From: Mesostigma viride
Lineage: Eukaryota > Streptophyta > Mesostigmatophyceae > Mesostigmatales > Mesostigmataceae
Length of the DNA stretch: 64,000 bases
NCBI GenBank assembly: GCA_009746045.1
Contig: RPFO01000078.1
Location: 1,211,107-1,275,106, forward strand
Direction of reading: 5' to 3'
Part shown: positions 1 to 10,139 of the stretch, piece by piece
Layout of the letters: each line of letters starts with the position of its first letter
How positions within the stretch are numbered: the stretch's first letter is position 1
Made by a program: the position numbers and the translations under genes
The notes under the pieces: generated by a model
What the model was told of the DNA's origin: nothing
Database searches by the model: none
What the model saw: the letters and a program-made list of their open reading frames with translations, nothing else

Positions 1-2110
1 CATGCAAAGCGGCCGCATGTGCCAGGCGCACAACATAATCACCCTACAATACTGAACAGGTACGGTGACAGGACGCAGACCCTGCCAGAGGCCGTGCCCG
101 GCCAGGCCGTGGACATGGCGGGGTATCGCCGTGTTGAGCTAGTGCGCATGACCGGCCCCTCATTTGAGATCGGTGGTTGACCGGTCCTCATACAGCCAGC
201 GGATGACAGCAATCAGGGGGGTGGGGACGCGAGCGCGGGCGAGAACGGCCCAAAGAGCATCCCAGAGAACAGAGTCGAATGCCTTGATAAAGTCGACGAA
301 GATTACTGAGATGGCAGGAAACTCACCAGGCTGCAGGAGTGCAATCTCCTCCATAAGGCGGCGCGACACGAAGATGGCCATATGATGGTGTTGCGGCCAG
401 GCCGGAACCCCAATTGGCTTTCCCCCAGGTGACGGTCAAGAGCAGAACCAAGGCGGTTGAGGATCATGCGCATAAACAACTTGAGCGCGGCGCTCTGGAT
501 CGGCAGATACACTCGTCGGTAGTTGTCGGGGAAATCAGGAGAGCCTTTGTTTTTGTAGAGCACCACCCGGAAGCTGTGTTTCCATTCTGGGATAGGCGGG
601 GCATCAGCCAGCAGAAGCCGGTTGCAGACGTCGAGCAGAATTAACTGCGTGAGCGCCGCCAGTTTAACCCCGGTGTGGGGAGCTGCCGCCGGAGCTGGTC
701 CGGCCGGCCCATGCAACGACAGCGTAGAAGCGGAGGTGGTGGGCGGCGGTGCGTAGCTCGATCTCCATGGACGGCGGTACTCTGCTCACGTCGGCCAGCC
801 TGGACGTCTCCGTAAGAGGAGATCAAGTACGTGTAGTCCCGCCGACTGAGCGGCGGGGGGCCCGGCGTAGGCCGCTGGGGCCGGGACACCCGATGCCGGC
901 GCCGGGCGGGCGGCCGGGCCGCCAACGGGCCCGGAGCGGCGGGGGGGGGCTGGGGCCTGCATGGGGCCGGGCATCAAGCAGCCGAGACTGGGAGGAGTAC
1001 AAATTCCAGCTGCTGTTGCGGCGAACCGGATAGCGTCCGGCGCGCTGGCTGTGCCGCCTGCATGTGCGCCACGGGCGGGCTGTTGGGCGTGACACAGGCG
1101 TACCCAAGCATGCATACTTGCCGTGTTGGTCGTCAAGGTGGGCAAAGTACTCGAGTGGATGTGGAGGTCCTCCCGTTCGGCGGTCATGCCTGCCACCGGA
1201 TGGCCGAGTGGTATATTCCGCCTTGAGGTATAGCTGCGTCAGTAGCGCGCGGGCAGGGTCGCGGTTGTCGCGCAGGGCTTGCCTGGCCTGGATGACGGCA
1301 GGGAGCCGATGCACGGCAGGCTGGTGAACCAAGGCGGTCGCAGAGGGGGCAGTAGGGTACCTCCCGGCAGCGGGCAGCTTGCCAGCGAGGTGCGCCGGAG
1401 GGCGGCGGCCGGCCGGGCCGGCGGCGGTCAGCTGGGCCTGTGGCAGCCCAGGAGGTCCAGGGCGTTGACAAACGCCTTCGCGGGGCGCTTATGGGCGAGC
1501 TTGTCGGGGTTCCAATCCCTCCAAGGCTTCGTCTGAATTCTCGAGCACTGAGCTGTAGTTTCCGCAAATCAGGTGGGGCCACGTACTTTCTACGGGGAGT
1601 GCGAGGGGAATCGCAGGCGGATGCGGGCGGTTACAAGGCGGTGATCTGAACGCACCAGGGGGGTCTCATGTGAGCTCGCGCGGGCAGCTAGTACAGATCC
1701 TTGGTGGCGCTTGCGTACTACAACATAGTCAAGGCAGCGTTGCACAGAGCCGGTTGTTGATGAGATGTGCGTGACCAAATCGGCATGACCATATGGGAAG
1801 CGAGTATTGGCAGCCACCAAATCACATGACTAAAGCAGATCAGCAAAAAGGCGAGTGTTGCCATTGGGATCCGTACCAGCTGGGGCATGCTGACATCCGC
1901 CGACCGACGGTATACGTCGGGTGGAAGCGTGGCGTTAGCGTCCAGAAGCAGCGCCAGGTAGTTGCAACCAGGATGGAGTTCACGCCAGGTTCTCCAGCTC
2001 CTCAAAGAAGGTGCGACGATCTGGTTCAGGATGGCCGAAATGTGGTGCGTAACTGACGCCCACTGTCAGGGCGAAGGTCGAGTGACCTTCAACGGAATGA
2101 AAAGCGACAA
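1..2110 (-). mobile_element. Degenerate LINE ORF2 (endonuclease and reverse transcriptase), truncated by window edge
   Basis: Remnant of a non-LTR retrotransposon ORF2 read on the minus strand in several broken frames. The APE-type endonuclease end is visible at about 1590-2000, with a DANATLP block, then LDYVVV and the catalytic-type SDHRLV motif. A linker of about 900 bp follows (about 720-1590). Reverse transcriptase blocks lie at about 395-610 (VLYKNKGSPDFPDNYR, then LGFRPGRNT) and 160-290 (VDFIKAFDSV, the RT-2 type motif). Frame changes between these blocks show it is not functional. The RT palm YADD block would lie beyond base 1. The same family recurs at 12.5-13.5 kb and 21.3-22.1 kb. 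Confidence 0.8.
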
Positions 2111-2339
2111 CCACCATGATGTATCATGCCAAAAAAGGCCTGGCATGGCCGGGGTGGAAGATGGTCATGGCTAAGCAATGGCTAGGGCATGGCCTCTCAG
2201 CTGAGAGTGGCTCTCTGCATGGCTAATTTTTATAAATGCCCCTAAAACCCCTCAGGCTCGATCCGGGAGAGGCCTTTTTTTTCTCCTAAACCGGCACCTC
2301 CGTGAATGAGCAATGAGTGGCCACTGGACCATTACAGTA

Positions 2340-2565
2340 ATTGATTAATTAATTAATCAATAGATACGTGACTGCGTCACGTGAGCCGGCATAAGTCCTC
2401 AGTGGGAGGGGAACATCGCCGGGATGGAATGGATGATGTTAGCTATCTATAGACCTGTCCTAGTTACACCTGGTTGTGGGCACCACGGCCGCCCGAATCG
2501 ATATGAATGCCATACGCGGTCACACGCGCGGAGCCCCCACAGACTTGGGGGTGGTCTCCTGACTG
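2340..2565 (-). repeat. LINE family A 3' end (hairpin plus TTAA tail)
   Basis: On the minus strand this matches the 3' UTR seen repeatedly between 13.5 and 16.2 kb: a GGTGGTCTCC...CCACC segment, GATTCGGGCGGCCGTGGTG, CCCCTCCCACTGAGGACTTATGC, then a CACGTGAC-GCA-GTCACGT hairpin, then a short TTAA-repeat tail. No coding sequence remains in this copy. Confidence 0.7.
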
Positions 2566-2569
2566 GACC

Positions 2570-2800
2570 ACGGGGGAGCCCTACTGCACCCGCTATATAC
2601 TTTTGCTACGTTGATCGAGGCTTTATTGCACCCACAGGGGATGCCGGATCGTTTCGACGTGTCCGATTGTGCACCCTGTGGTGAGGGAAAGGGGTTGTCT
2701 CTGCCCCCTGCCCGCTGTGGACATTCAGAGATTAAAAGCACTCCGGTGCTCTGTGATCGACTCTCCAACGGGAGCACGTGTTTAATTAATTTGTTAATAT
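2570..2800 (+). repeat. LINE family B 3' end
   Basis: Diverged copy of the 3' end also seen at 20.57-20.76 kb and 54.3-54.5 kb. It holds the CTTATTGCACCCACAG block, a GATTAAAAGCAC segment, the hairpin GTGCTC...GGGAGCAC and a TTAA-rich tail. It abuts the minus-strand family A end just upstream, so the two tails lie in divergent orientation. Confidence 0.65.
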
Positions 2801-3125
2801 GTCTGTTTGTCTGTTTGATATGTGTATGTGTGATGTACGTTCCTGCCCATTATCCTTCCCCACAAGTCCAGCGAAGCTACAGAGCATTCTGAATGCCTCG
2901 TGACTTTGCATACACCTCGTTTCCTTAACATATAATAAATGTAACGCAGTCAATGTTAAAAATGCAAAAAAGAATGTTTCCTGATGCGGCAAACGTCGAC
3001 CGGTGCGTCTGACGAGTCAGCAGGCGTTCATCCCGTTGGGTATGTAAATCGTTCAGCGTTTGCAAAAATGACTCCGATGGATACTTATACAGTATCCCAT
3101 TTACAGAGTTACTCCATCACAGCAA

Positions 3126-6100
3126 TCAGCAGGGTACAAGTGGGTTCCCCCGGAACAGGGACGAGGGGAAGCGCTCCCCCTTGGGCCCCCGCAGGCAGCG
3201 CTTGACGACCAGGTCGTACAGAAGCGGGTTTATGTAATAGATCTCGTTCAGCAGCCGGCGCTGCGTGGGTGTGATCAAGCCCGCACTGACCAGAGGTCGT
3301 GTTCGGATCAGGACCGCAACCGCAGGTAGTGGGTAATCGGAACCGTTCAGTAATCGATCATGTAGGTCGGTCCTCTGTAGCAGCGTGGTCAGGCAGAACA
3401 TGCGCGTGGAGAAGGTGGTGGCCGATATGTCGCCAAAGAGCAGCCCCTTGTACTTTTCCTCGTCCATGAGCCGCAGGAAGAGGTCGAAGTTGGACACCTG
3501 GCGGCGCGCAGTTGGGTTGTCCAGATCGTGGCTGTAGCCCAGGCTCGCGCAATGGGCCATGATCACCTGACGGTGCATTGTCCATGATTTCATGTTTCCA
3601 AGACGGTCCGCCACGTTCATGTTGCAAGAAGGGCATTGTATCCATGAGCGAGGGAGTAGGCAGACCGTCAGGACAAACCAAGGGTGTGAGCGTGCACTGT
3701 ACCAATGTGTGCAGTAGACATATTACATTATATTATATTATGTGCGGACATATTATATTGTATTATATTACATGATATTACATCATATAATATTATATTA
3801 TATTTTATTATATTAATACTATGTTATACTATATCACATTACATTTCATAATATAATGTGTGGACATATTATTTATGTGCAGTAGACCACTTACGCGCCA
3901 ATCGTAATGACGAGCATGCTGGTGAGAGCCAGGGATGGCCCAAAGGGAAAATGTCCAGTTGGGCGAATGCTCGTGCCCATGTCGCATAGGGCCAGGGGAG
4001 TCTTTGCATGGGGAAGCAAGTACCCATAGCAAAAGGGAAGTTGTCCAGTGGGGCCGATGAGCATTCCTATTATGCCATACTAACTTCCCCAGACTAAGAA
4101 GCCAACGACATGATTGTCCATCTCAGCGTGAGGCTGACACGTGGTTGGGTTAGGTTGGGATGGCAGGGTCTGGGTGCGGGCTATCGATGACAGCATCACA
4201 TTATCCAGAGCGCAGAGCCAAGCAAGAACAGGAAAACACGCGCAAGTGCTACATCACCCATGCTTCATGGCTCACCAGAGAACAGGAAAACACGCGCAAG
4301 TGCTACATCACCCATGCTTCATGGCTCACCAGAGAACAGGAAAACACGCGCAAGTGCTACATCACCCATGCTTCATGGCTCACCAGAGAACAGGAAAACA
4401 CGCGCAAGTGCTACATCACCCATGCTTCATGGCTCACCAGAGAACAGGAAAACACGCGCAAGTGCTACATCACCCATGCTTCATGGCTCACCAGAGAACA
4501 GGAAAACACGCGCAAGTGCTACATCACCCATGCTTCATGGCTCACCAGAGAACAGGAAAACACGCGCAAGTGCTACATCACCCATGCTTCATGGCTCACC
4601 AGAGAACAGGAAAACACGCGCAAGTGCTACATCACCCATGCTTCATGGCTCACCAGAGAACAGGAAAACACGCGCAAGTGCTACATCACCCATGCTTCAT
4701 GGCTCACCAGAGAACAGGAAAACACGCGCAAGTGCTACATCACCCATGCTTCATGGCTCACCAGAGAACAGGAAAACACGCGCAAGTGCTACATCACCCA
4801 TGCTTCATGGCTCACCAGAGAACAGGAAAACACGCGCAAGTGCTACATCACCCATGCTTCATGGCTCACCAGAGAACAGGAAAACACGCGCAAGTGCTAC
4901 ATCACCCATGCTTCATGGCTCACCAGAGAACAGGAAAACACGCGCAAGTGCTACATCACCCATGCTTCATGGCTCACCAGAGAACAGGAAAACACGCGCA
5001 AGTGCTACATCACCCATGCTTCATGGCTCACCAGAGAACAGGAAAACACGCGCAAGTGCTACATCACCCATGCTTCATGGCTCACCAGAGAACAGGAAAA
5101 CACGCGCAAGTGCTACATCACCCATGCTTCATGGCTCACCAGAGAACAGGAAAACACGCGCAAGTGCTACATCACCCATGCTTCATGGCTCACCAGAGAA
5201 CAGGAAAACACGCGCAAGTGCTACATCACCAATTATGAAATATTCATCAGCCACTAATGATGGACATTGCCCATCCGAGGCACGGTGACGAATGGCAGTA
5301 TAGTAATCAGTAAGCAATCCATCAAGCTACTAGCATAGCCAGCAGCAAGTATAAGCTCAGCCTCGCGGGGGTAACACAGCATATACTAACTGATGAACTA
5401 AACGCCGTGCCGTAGCATAGAGTCTAGTTGATCCATTAGCAGCCACTGTGTTAGGAAACCACCACTAGCACATTATCCATTAGCAGCCACTGTGTTAGGA
5501 AACCATCACTAGTACATTAACCATTAGTAGCCACTGTGTTAGGAAACCATCACTAGCACATTAACCATTAGCAGCCACTGTGTTAGGAAACCATCACTAG
5601 CACATGATCCATTAGCAGCCACTGTGTTAGGAAACCATCACTAGCACATGATCCATTAGTAGCCACTGTGTTAGGAAACCATCACAAGTACATGAACCCT
5701 CACCGTCACGCCCGCGTCGAGCGCCCTCCGCAGGAGCAGGGGGTTTCCGAACGCTTGCCGCTCGGCCGCCTCCACCGCCTTCTCGTGCCCCGTGTGGCTC
5801 AGCAACACCATGCCCCGCCGCTTCATGGCCTCGTAGAACCTGTCGCACAGGGGGGATGAGGGGTCCATGCCCATCGCGTTGGGAAGCCACTTGACGACGC
5901 GGACGCCAGCATCAGCGTAGCGCTCGAGGGCGTCCAGCGCGTCGGGCCGGTAGGGGTGGACGGAGCACGCCGTGATCAGGTGCCGCGGGTGCTCCTTGGT
6001 GGACAGCCTCTGCACGTATTCGTTTGGGACGTAGAAGTCGGAGTGCTCCTGCAGGCGACAGCACCCAACCCATGTGACCCCAGCGGCAATACCATCACGA

Positions 6101-8785
6101 ATGATTAAAAACTTCGTGGTGTTATCTTGTGACATCAAATATTATAAATATCCTGGTTCCGTGGTGGAAAAGTGTTGGATGTGATATGGTGGGACGCACA
6201 CGTCGGAGTGCTCCTGCGGAAGATGTAATTCATCGCCCACGTGAGCTACTAATATATACCAGATACTCGATCGGTTGGTTAGTCAACAGTTGGGGTGGTC
6301 TCGCAGTTAGGGTACGGAACCCACTATCGCACCCCAGGGGAGTAGCCAAGATTGATGTAATCCTAGGCATACAATCGTTGCAAATCAGATACTCGACTGA
6401 AGGGATAGCGGTCAGACAGCTCCTGCTTGGGGCGTAGCACCCTTCGAACGTTGCTTGGGGCGTAGCACCCTTGGAACGTTGCTTGGGGCGTAGCACCCTT
6501 CGAACGTTGCTTGGGGCGTAGCACCCTTCGAACGTTGCTTGGGGCGTAGCACCCTTGGAACGTTGCTTGGGGCGTAGCACCCTTTGAACGTTGCTTGGGG
6601 CGTAGCACCCTTCGAACGTTGCTTGGGGCGTAGCACCCTTCGAACGTTGCTTGGGGTATGGCATCCAGGAGACCCAGCCCGCGTGGTTCGATGAGCACGA
6701 GCATAGGCATCTACAGCATGACATGATGATCACGTTGTGACGTTCATCGAATAAAAAAATGATTTCATAAAACACGGTGCCTATAGCTGGGAGGTACAGT
6801 TGAGAGCAAGTTTTCAAGGCGTGCACACGATGTAGGATAGTAGCTGGCGGACAGTGAAAGGGCTTTGCTCATGCCTATTTGTTTACACTCTTCTCTCCAC
6901 CTGTTTTCTGTCCCATGCCAGTGTCGCGCCCAACTTGCATGCAGCGCTGGCATGGCTGCAGCAATGCTGGTAGCCAGCACACCGTCTACACTATACCACG
7001 TGCCATGGAGTACATGTCATAGATAGACTGCGAGTCACTATACCTCCTGCTATGGTGGAGCATCCTTGCCCACCTTGCACATGCCGCCGGCCTCGTTGTG
7101 GTGCCCATCAAAGTCATCATGACCAGCACACTCTACAATATCATCTACAAAAGATATTTTCCATCCTGCCGTTGCCGCCCGCGCTACTGCCGCACCCACC
7201 TTGCAGACGGCGCCCGCCTCGTTATGATGCCAGTCGAACGCGAGCAACACGTGGCGTACGCAAGAGGTCCCCGCGTCGACGCGCGCCTGCGGGTTGGCCG
7301 CTCGCACCATCGCCTCCACCCCCTGGATGAGGGTCACCAGCCGCGCGATGAACTTTGCGTCCATGGCCTCGGGGGCTTCGTTCGCGACACCGCACGCGCT
7401 CATGTACACCTGGCGGCGCGCGTGGGGTAGGGGGGGGGGGGGGGGAGTAGATTGTTGGATTGTAAACCGGCGGATAGGGCTGAATGAGGGTAGGAAGACG
7501 ACACCGCTCGCGCTCATGCAGGCCCCGTCATGTGATTGTGTGTGTGTGTGTGTGAGTGTGTGTGTGTGTGTGTTGGTGGGTGGGGTGGGCGATGGTTTGG
7601 TGGTGGACCGGCGGATAGGGCTGAACTGTCAAGAGGATTCCCACGCGGTACCGCTCCCATGCAGACCTGGTTGTGTGGTGGTGGTGGTTGGGGGAAGGCA
7701 TTGTTGGGTGCTACATAGCACACCGGCATAGCACACCGACATAGCACACGGACATAGCACACCGACATAGCACACCGACATAGCACACCGACATAGCACA
7801 CCCACATAGCACACCCACATAGCACACCCACATAGCACACCGAGAGAGCCGACGGGATTGGCTAAGATGCTTCCATTTTACTCCCGCGGGTTACATTCTC
7901 CATGATTCGCGCGCAGGCACTTCTGGGGGGGCATGGGTTCGGGCACTTTGCAAACGGGTCAGTCACGTGGGTGAGCTGATCGGGTGGCTGGGTTCATGGG
8001 TGGGTGGCTTGGTTGGTTGGGCGGGTTGGTTGGAAGGGGCTAATGGATTAGAAACCGGTAAGACTGACTGGTACTGGTACTGCCCATTTATATTAATTCT
8101 CTTGTTTTCCCAAGTGTCACAGTGTAAACATGGGCGGGAAAAGAATTGCAGCCACGTGAACAGCAAATAATGGGCACCTCAGGTACACATGGGCAACCAC
8201 TCATAGGATAGGCATCCGAAGCCCTGGTGTGTTACAAGGCAAGGCGACAGTTGCAGATTTCGCGGTCTCATCCTGTGGCATGGGCCGGGACAGAATTCGG
8301 ATTGAGAAACCGATACATCACCTGTTGGTAGAATAACGCTAGACAGAAAGCACATCTCTGGGCTGCGAGGCGGGTACTATACAAGCCAGTCAGTTGTGAC
8401 CAAGTTCCAAGAACTATTAAGCAGCACGCGCGGTTGCACAGTCTCGATCACGGGAAGCGAGAGCAGCTGGGCCCCTAGTTGCTTCACATAAAGAGGAAAT
8501 TACCTCCTTAATCAGCCGCTTGCGTATGCTACCGTCCGCAAACGCAGGAGATATGCAGCAGCCCGTGCCGGCTTCCCCCGTGACGCCGACGACATGGGTA
8601 TGGTAGTCAACCAGACTTGAACTCAGGCCTGACACCTTGTCGGGAAGCAGCCCCCCTAATTCTTCCATTACCAGATTCAGCGCCTCTGGGCTTAAAGTAG
8701 AGCCAAGCTGATGAACTGGCGGGTGTTCCAAGAAAGTGCCACCCGCCCATGCCCCAACCCAGCGCAGTAGCCAGTCCATGACCAC
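3126..8785 (-). CDS. Amidohydrolase-family metal-dependent hydrolase, 4 exons, 425 aa
   Basis: Exons on the minus strand are 8785-8504, 7409-7200, 6048-5704 and 3566-3126, all in phase 0 (94+70+115+146 residues plus stop). Each junction has GT donors (GTAATT, GTGGGT, GTGAGG) and CAG acceptors. The joined product reads as an amidohydrolase_2-type TIM-barrel enzyme: metal-binding HTH in DYHTHVVG (H62/H64), VKWLPNA (K217), LLSHTGHE (H249/H252), VIMAHCAS (H284) and NGSDYPLPAV (D356), so all expected metal ligands are present. Blocks such as FYVPNEYV, SVHPYRPDALDAL and INPLLYDLVVKR match bacterial-type members that I recognise only as uncharacterised amidohydrolases; the substrate is unknown. The ATG at 8785 was chosen as the first in frame. 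Each of the three introns (1094, 1151 and 2137 bp) contains a different tandem repeat. It is divergent from the FAR1-type gene at 10140. Confidence 0.88.
3715..3870. repeat. AT-rich ATTAT-type low-complexity tract in amidohydrolase intron 3
   Basis: About 150 bp made almost entirely of irregular TATTA/ATTAC units, with no coding capacity. It lies in the same intron as the 54-bp and 44-bp repeats. Confidence 0.8.
4227..5230. repeat. 54-bp minisatellite, about 18.6 copies
   Basis: Tandem array with a 54-bp unit starting AACAGGAAAACACGCGCAAG and ending GGCTCACCAGAG. The copies look identical: each unit gives the same 18 residues in each of the three plus-strand frames, and the array is open in all three frames because 54 is a multiple of 3 and no stop falls in the unit. 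It sits in intron 3 of the minus-strand amidohydrolase, so these open frames are not taken as genes. Confidence 0.97.
5433..5693. repeat. 44-bp minisatellite, about 6 copies, abutting a splice donor
   Basis: Six head-to-tail 44-bp units (ATTAGCAGCCACTGTGTTAG then GAAACCATCACTAGYACAT...). The last unit ends within a few bases of the minus-strand GTGAGG donor of amidohydrolase exon 3 (exon end 5704). Units differ by a few substitutions. Confidence 0.95.
6424..6660. repeat. 28-bp minisatellite, about 8.3 copies, in amidohydrolase intron 2
   Basis: Eight units of GCTTGGGGCGTAGCACCCTT followed by SGAACGTT, plus a partial ninth. Variation is limited to the junction dinucleotide (TC/TG/TT before GAACGTT). 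The 28-bp period shifts frame each copy, which explains the short apparent open frames across it. Confidence 0.95.
7536..7573. repeat. GT dinucleotide microsatellite
   Basis: Interrupted (GT)n of about 38 bp inside amidohydrolase intron 1. Confidence 0.85.
7704..7845. repeat. 13-bp minisatellite, about 10 copies, in amidohydrolase intron 1
   Basis: Tandem units of CATAGCACACCGA with single-base variants (CACACGGA, CACACCCA). It is the third intron-specific minisatellite of this gene. Confidence 0.93.
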
Positions 8786-10139
8786 TAATAACTGATCGTG
8801 GTATAATTAACCACTAACTGGCACTAGTATACCACAGTTGCAATTAGACCAAGAGATAATTTATAATTCTGCTACACTATTTGCTTGCAGAATGAACTAT
8901 AGCATCTGCCGAGGAGGATAACATTCTCACTTCGTGCCCATGATGGACCCAATTAGAAACAAGCAAGTAACGGATGTCTATAAAGAAGAAGGTCGACCTC
9001 GAAGCCACAACCTTTGCAAAACACAATCGGTTGTAAGGCTCCTATAGCCAAGATTGCGACGCTTGTGTGACTTTGGCTTTATGGGGATGCAAATATCCAG
9101 AAAAAGAAGAAAATGATAGGGGCACTCAATGCTTTCACGCGGGCTGTAAGGTTCGCGCCTACGATAGAACGACAGGACAGACTGTTGTTCGTGTCACAAC
9201 GAAGATCTGTAAAAATCTGAAAAATAATCTAGCATCCCACGTGCCGAGCAACGGAGCGCTTAAGAAAAGTTAAGCTGACGCACGCAACCCAAGCACGTGA
9301 CACGTGACCCTGCCCGTCGTGAATTTCTTAGTCCGTCACACTCGCAAGTGGACAACCAATAAATTTATACAGAACACGTAACAAAGATCTGAGAAGTGAG
9401 AACCCTGAACCCGTGAACAAGTTTTTGGCGGAAGCCTGAAAAAAGCAATAATAATCTGAGGAAAGTTTATTGCAATCTGTGGGATGCACGCACACCATGA
9501 AACGCATGGTTGATGAGTGGATGGCTCGGCTCGGCGCACCATCACCATGAGCATCTCCCTGTCTGCGTGCGCACGACGGCACGAGGGAGCGATGAAGATC
9601 GCAGCAGGGCAAGTGACTGAAGTTAGGCATCTGGCTGTCAGCGCTGGTCGGTTTCTTGGGTCGGCCTCTCGGCCGTCCGATCGCGCAGGTCGACGAACAC
9701 GGCCGAATCAGCGCGCGTGCATAGACGGGGAAGACGCGAGCGCATGCGACCCACCCCGTGCATTTGACCCCACGACAAAACGACGCATGAGCTGAACCGC
9801 GACTCGAGTTGAGCCAGCGAGCTGAACGTGCACCGAGTTGATTTGGACGTCGACGATTCGCAACAAAATATTTGCACGCACGTGCGTAATTCTGGCGAGC
9901 GACGCCATATCCAGACATATTGGAATCAGAACGGGTCGACGTGCTCCCTGTTGGGGATTTGCTACACTGACATTTTATCCTTGCTGGCAGGCCTGAGTCT
10001 TTCTTGGAATCGCCTGCCATTGCTGATGTAAAAGTGTTACTCGCGTATTTAATTAACGGCACTTGTGACGGTACTTCGTCGATACTTATTTTGAAATGCA
10101 TCCCCTTCGCAAAATCCATTTGCTCTGAACGATCTATAA
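8786..10139. other. Intergenic region between two divergent genes
   Basis: About 1.35 kb between the amidohydrolase start (8785, minus) and the FAR1-type gene start (10140, plus), so it should hold both promoters. I see no convincing TATA box or conserved element. A short plus-strand ORF at 9067-9273 is described separately. Confidence 0.6.
9067..9273 (+). other. Short ORF with a faint BED-finger-like look
   Basis: A 68-codon ORF with CKYPEKEEND, CFHAGC, KICKNLKNNLASHV spacing. The last part resembles the NLxxHLxxH end of BED zinc fingers found in hAT transposases, but the second His is replaced by Asn. It could be a transposase scrap or chance; no flanking terminal repeats were found. Confidence 0.2.

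Noticed and set aside
4141-5288. Three overlapping 340-365-codon ORFs on the plus strand
   Set aside because: They are the 54-bp minisatellite read in three frames; the unit has no stop and is a multiple of three, and it lies in an intron of a minus-strand gene.
4227-6660. CRISPR array
   Set aside because: The 54-, 44- and 28-bp repeats are directly tandem with no unique spacers, and the setting is a eukaryotic intron.
6230-6826. 198-codon minus-strand ORF with repeated ATFEGCYAPSN units
   Set aside because: Translation of the 28-bp intronic minisatellite.
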